In this document: positions 63,367 to 64,000 of the stretch, piece by piece
Layout of the letters: each line of letters opens with the position of its first letter
Position numbering within the stretch: the stretch's first letter is position 1
From: Desulfoferula mesophila
GTDB lineage: Bacteria > Desulfobacterota > Desulfarculia > Desulfarculales > Desulfarculaceae
Assembly: GCF_037076455.1 (NCBI RefSeq)
Contig: NZ_AP028679.1
Span: 2,433,501 to 2,497,500 of the forward strand
Direction of reading: 5' to 3'
Length of the DNA stretch: 64,000 nt
The notes under the pieces: model-generated
Database searches by the model: none
The model's input: the letters and a program-made list of their open reading frames with translations, nothing else
What the model was told of the DNA's origin: nothing
Position numbers and translations under genes: made by a program

Positions 63367-64000
63367 TCAGCCGCGGCCCAGGATGCAGATGCCCGAAGCG
63401 TCGGCCAGCTTGACGGCCTGTTCCAGGTCGAAAAACAGGGTGCGCCCCGCCTCCACCACCAGGCAGGAGGCTCCGGCCGCGGCCATCACCGCCACGGTGT
63501 CGCCGCCCACCGAGGGCAGGTCGAAGCGGCGGTCCTGGTTCGGCTTGCAGCGTTTGATCACCACCGCGCCCTGGCCCCCGGCCAGCTCGCCGCCCCGGCG
63601 GATGCACTGGTCGGTGCCTTCCATGGCCTCCACGGCCAGCACCGCCCTGCCCCGCACCACCACGCATTGGCCTATGTCCAGCTTGCCCAACTCGGCGGCC
63701 ACCTGCCAGCCCACCTCGATGTCCTCGCGCTCCTCGTCGCCGGGCCCCCGCGCGGTGTACACGCCGGGCCGGGCCAGCAGCTCGGGCATCAGCTCGTGGC
63801 TGGGCAGAATCTCTATGCCCTGCTCGCCCAGGTAGTCGGCAAAGGTGCGCAGAATGCCGTCGTCGGCCATGTGGCGAATCTTTTTGATCAGCCCCAGGGC
63901 CTTGAGGTCCGGCTTGAGGTCGAACATGCGCGGCTTGGTCACCCCGCCGCACATGGCCGCCTGGGTCACGCCCTGGCTCTTGAAGGCCTTCATCAGCTTG
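63367..64000 (-). CDS. lpxI: UDP-2,3-diacylglucosamine pyrophosphatase LpxI, partial
   Basis: The last 211 residues are visible; the N-terminal ~60 lie beyond the right edge. KLMKAFKSQGVTQAAMCGGVTKPRMF, GDEEREDIEVGWQVAAEL, KPNQDRRFDLPSVGGDTVAVMAAAGASCLVVEAGRTL match LpxI (DUF1009). It makes lipid X from UDP-2,3-diacylglucosamine, replacing LpxH. The frame is open to the end of the window, so the ATG at 63993 is internal. Confidence 0.93.
   Translation of the reverse strand, partial: KLMKAFKSQGVTQAAMCGGVTKPRMFDLKPDLKALGLIKKIRHMADDGILRTFADYLGEQGIEILPSHELMPELLARPGVYTARGPGDEEREDIEVGWQVAAELGKLDIGQCVVVRGRAVLAVEAMEGTDQCIRRGGELAGGQGAVVIKRCKPNQDRRFDLPSVGGDTVAVMAAAGASCLVVEAGRTLFFDLEQAVKLADASGICILGRG

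Overview
The window looks like chromosomal DNA of a Gram-negative, anaerobic Desulfobacterota/Deltaproteobacteria-type bacterium. This is inferred from the gene set: a complete-looking LPS core/lipid A locus using LpxI, two acyl-CoA ligases with a branched-chain-type ABC transporter, propionyl-CoA synthetase, an HdrD/GlpC-like iron-sulfur protein, and DUF1847 and DUF4416 proteins. The exact genus cannot be read from the sequence.

Region 1 (about 1-16,470) is a mosaic accessory region of mixed, often AT-rich composition. It holds the end of an iron-sulfur oxidoreductase gene, a decayed IS5-type transposase, a truncated HU/IHF gene, and a cluster of exported proteins (DUF1254/DUF1214, glycine-zipper OmpA lipoprotein, DUF2092, a small exported peptide). 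An IS481-type element with an amber codon, a broken secreted-protein gene and a small basic protein follow. A replication module comes next: a P4-type primase-helicase preceded by two small zinc-ribbon proteins. To its right, a recombinase-like gene is cut by an IS21-type element that leaves a 5-bp target duplication. Two AT-rich sites made of head-to-head short iterons flank this replication/recombination block. The region ends at a 23-bp sequence matching the 3' end of a tRNA-Leu gene followed by a strong terminator. This is what the distal end of an element integrated in a tRNA gene should look like.

Region 2 (about 16,480-31,000) is high-GC core metabolism: DUF1847, prpE, a BASS-type transporter, and an operon on the minus strand reading livG, long-chain acyl-CoA ligase, livH, livM, substrate-binding protein, livF, phenylacetate-CoA-ligase-like enzyme. 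The operon probably imports and activates an organic (aromatic or branched) acid. Four copies of a roughly 95-bp imperfectly palindromic repeat lie around the last gene. A dGTPase gene sits upstream of the operon.

Region 3 (31,124-34,499, plus strand) is a tightly overlapping run: pterin-binding methyltransferase-like, M15 peptidase, TatD, Maf, YggS.

Region 4 (34,545-64,000, minus strand) is almost one continuous block transcribed leftwards. From its promoter-distant right edge it reads lpxI, a Gfo/Idh oxidoreductase, lpxB, msbA, two GT83-type transferases, arnC, arnD, waaA, lpxK, a lipid A acyltransferase, waaF, gmhB, waaC, an epimerase, a Trm112-like protein, a GT9, a GT4, two more GT9 enzymes, hldA, an epimerase, an O-antigen ligase, ugd, DUF4416, yicC, remA-like, gmk and rlmB. 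Together they make, flip and decorate lipid A, build a heptose-containing core from ADP-heptose, and attach O-antigen. Many junctions overlap by 1-8 nt, so translation is probably coupled.
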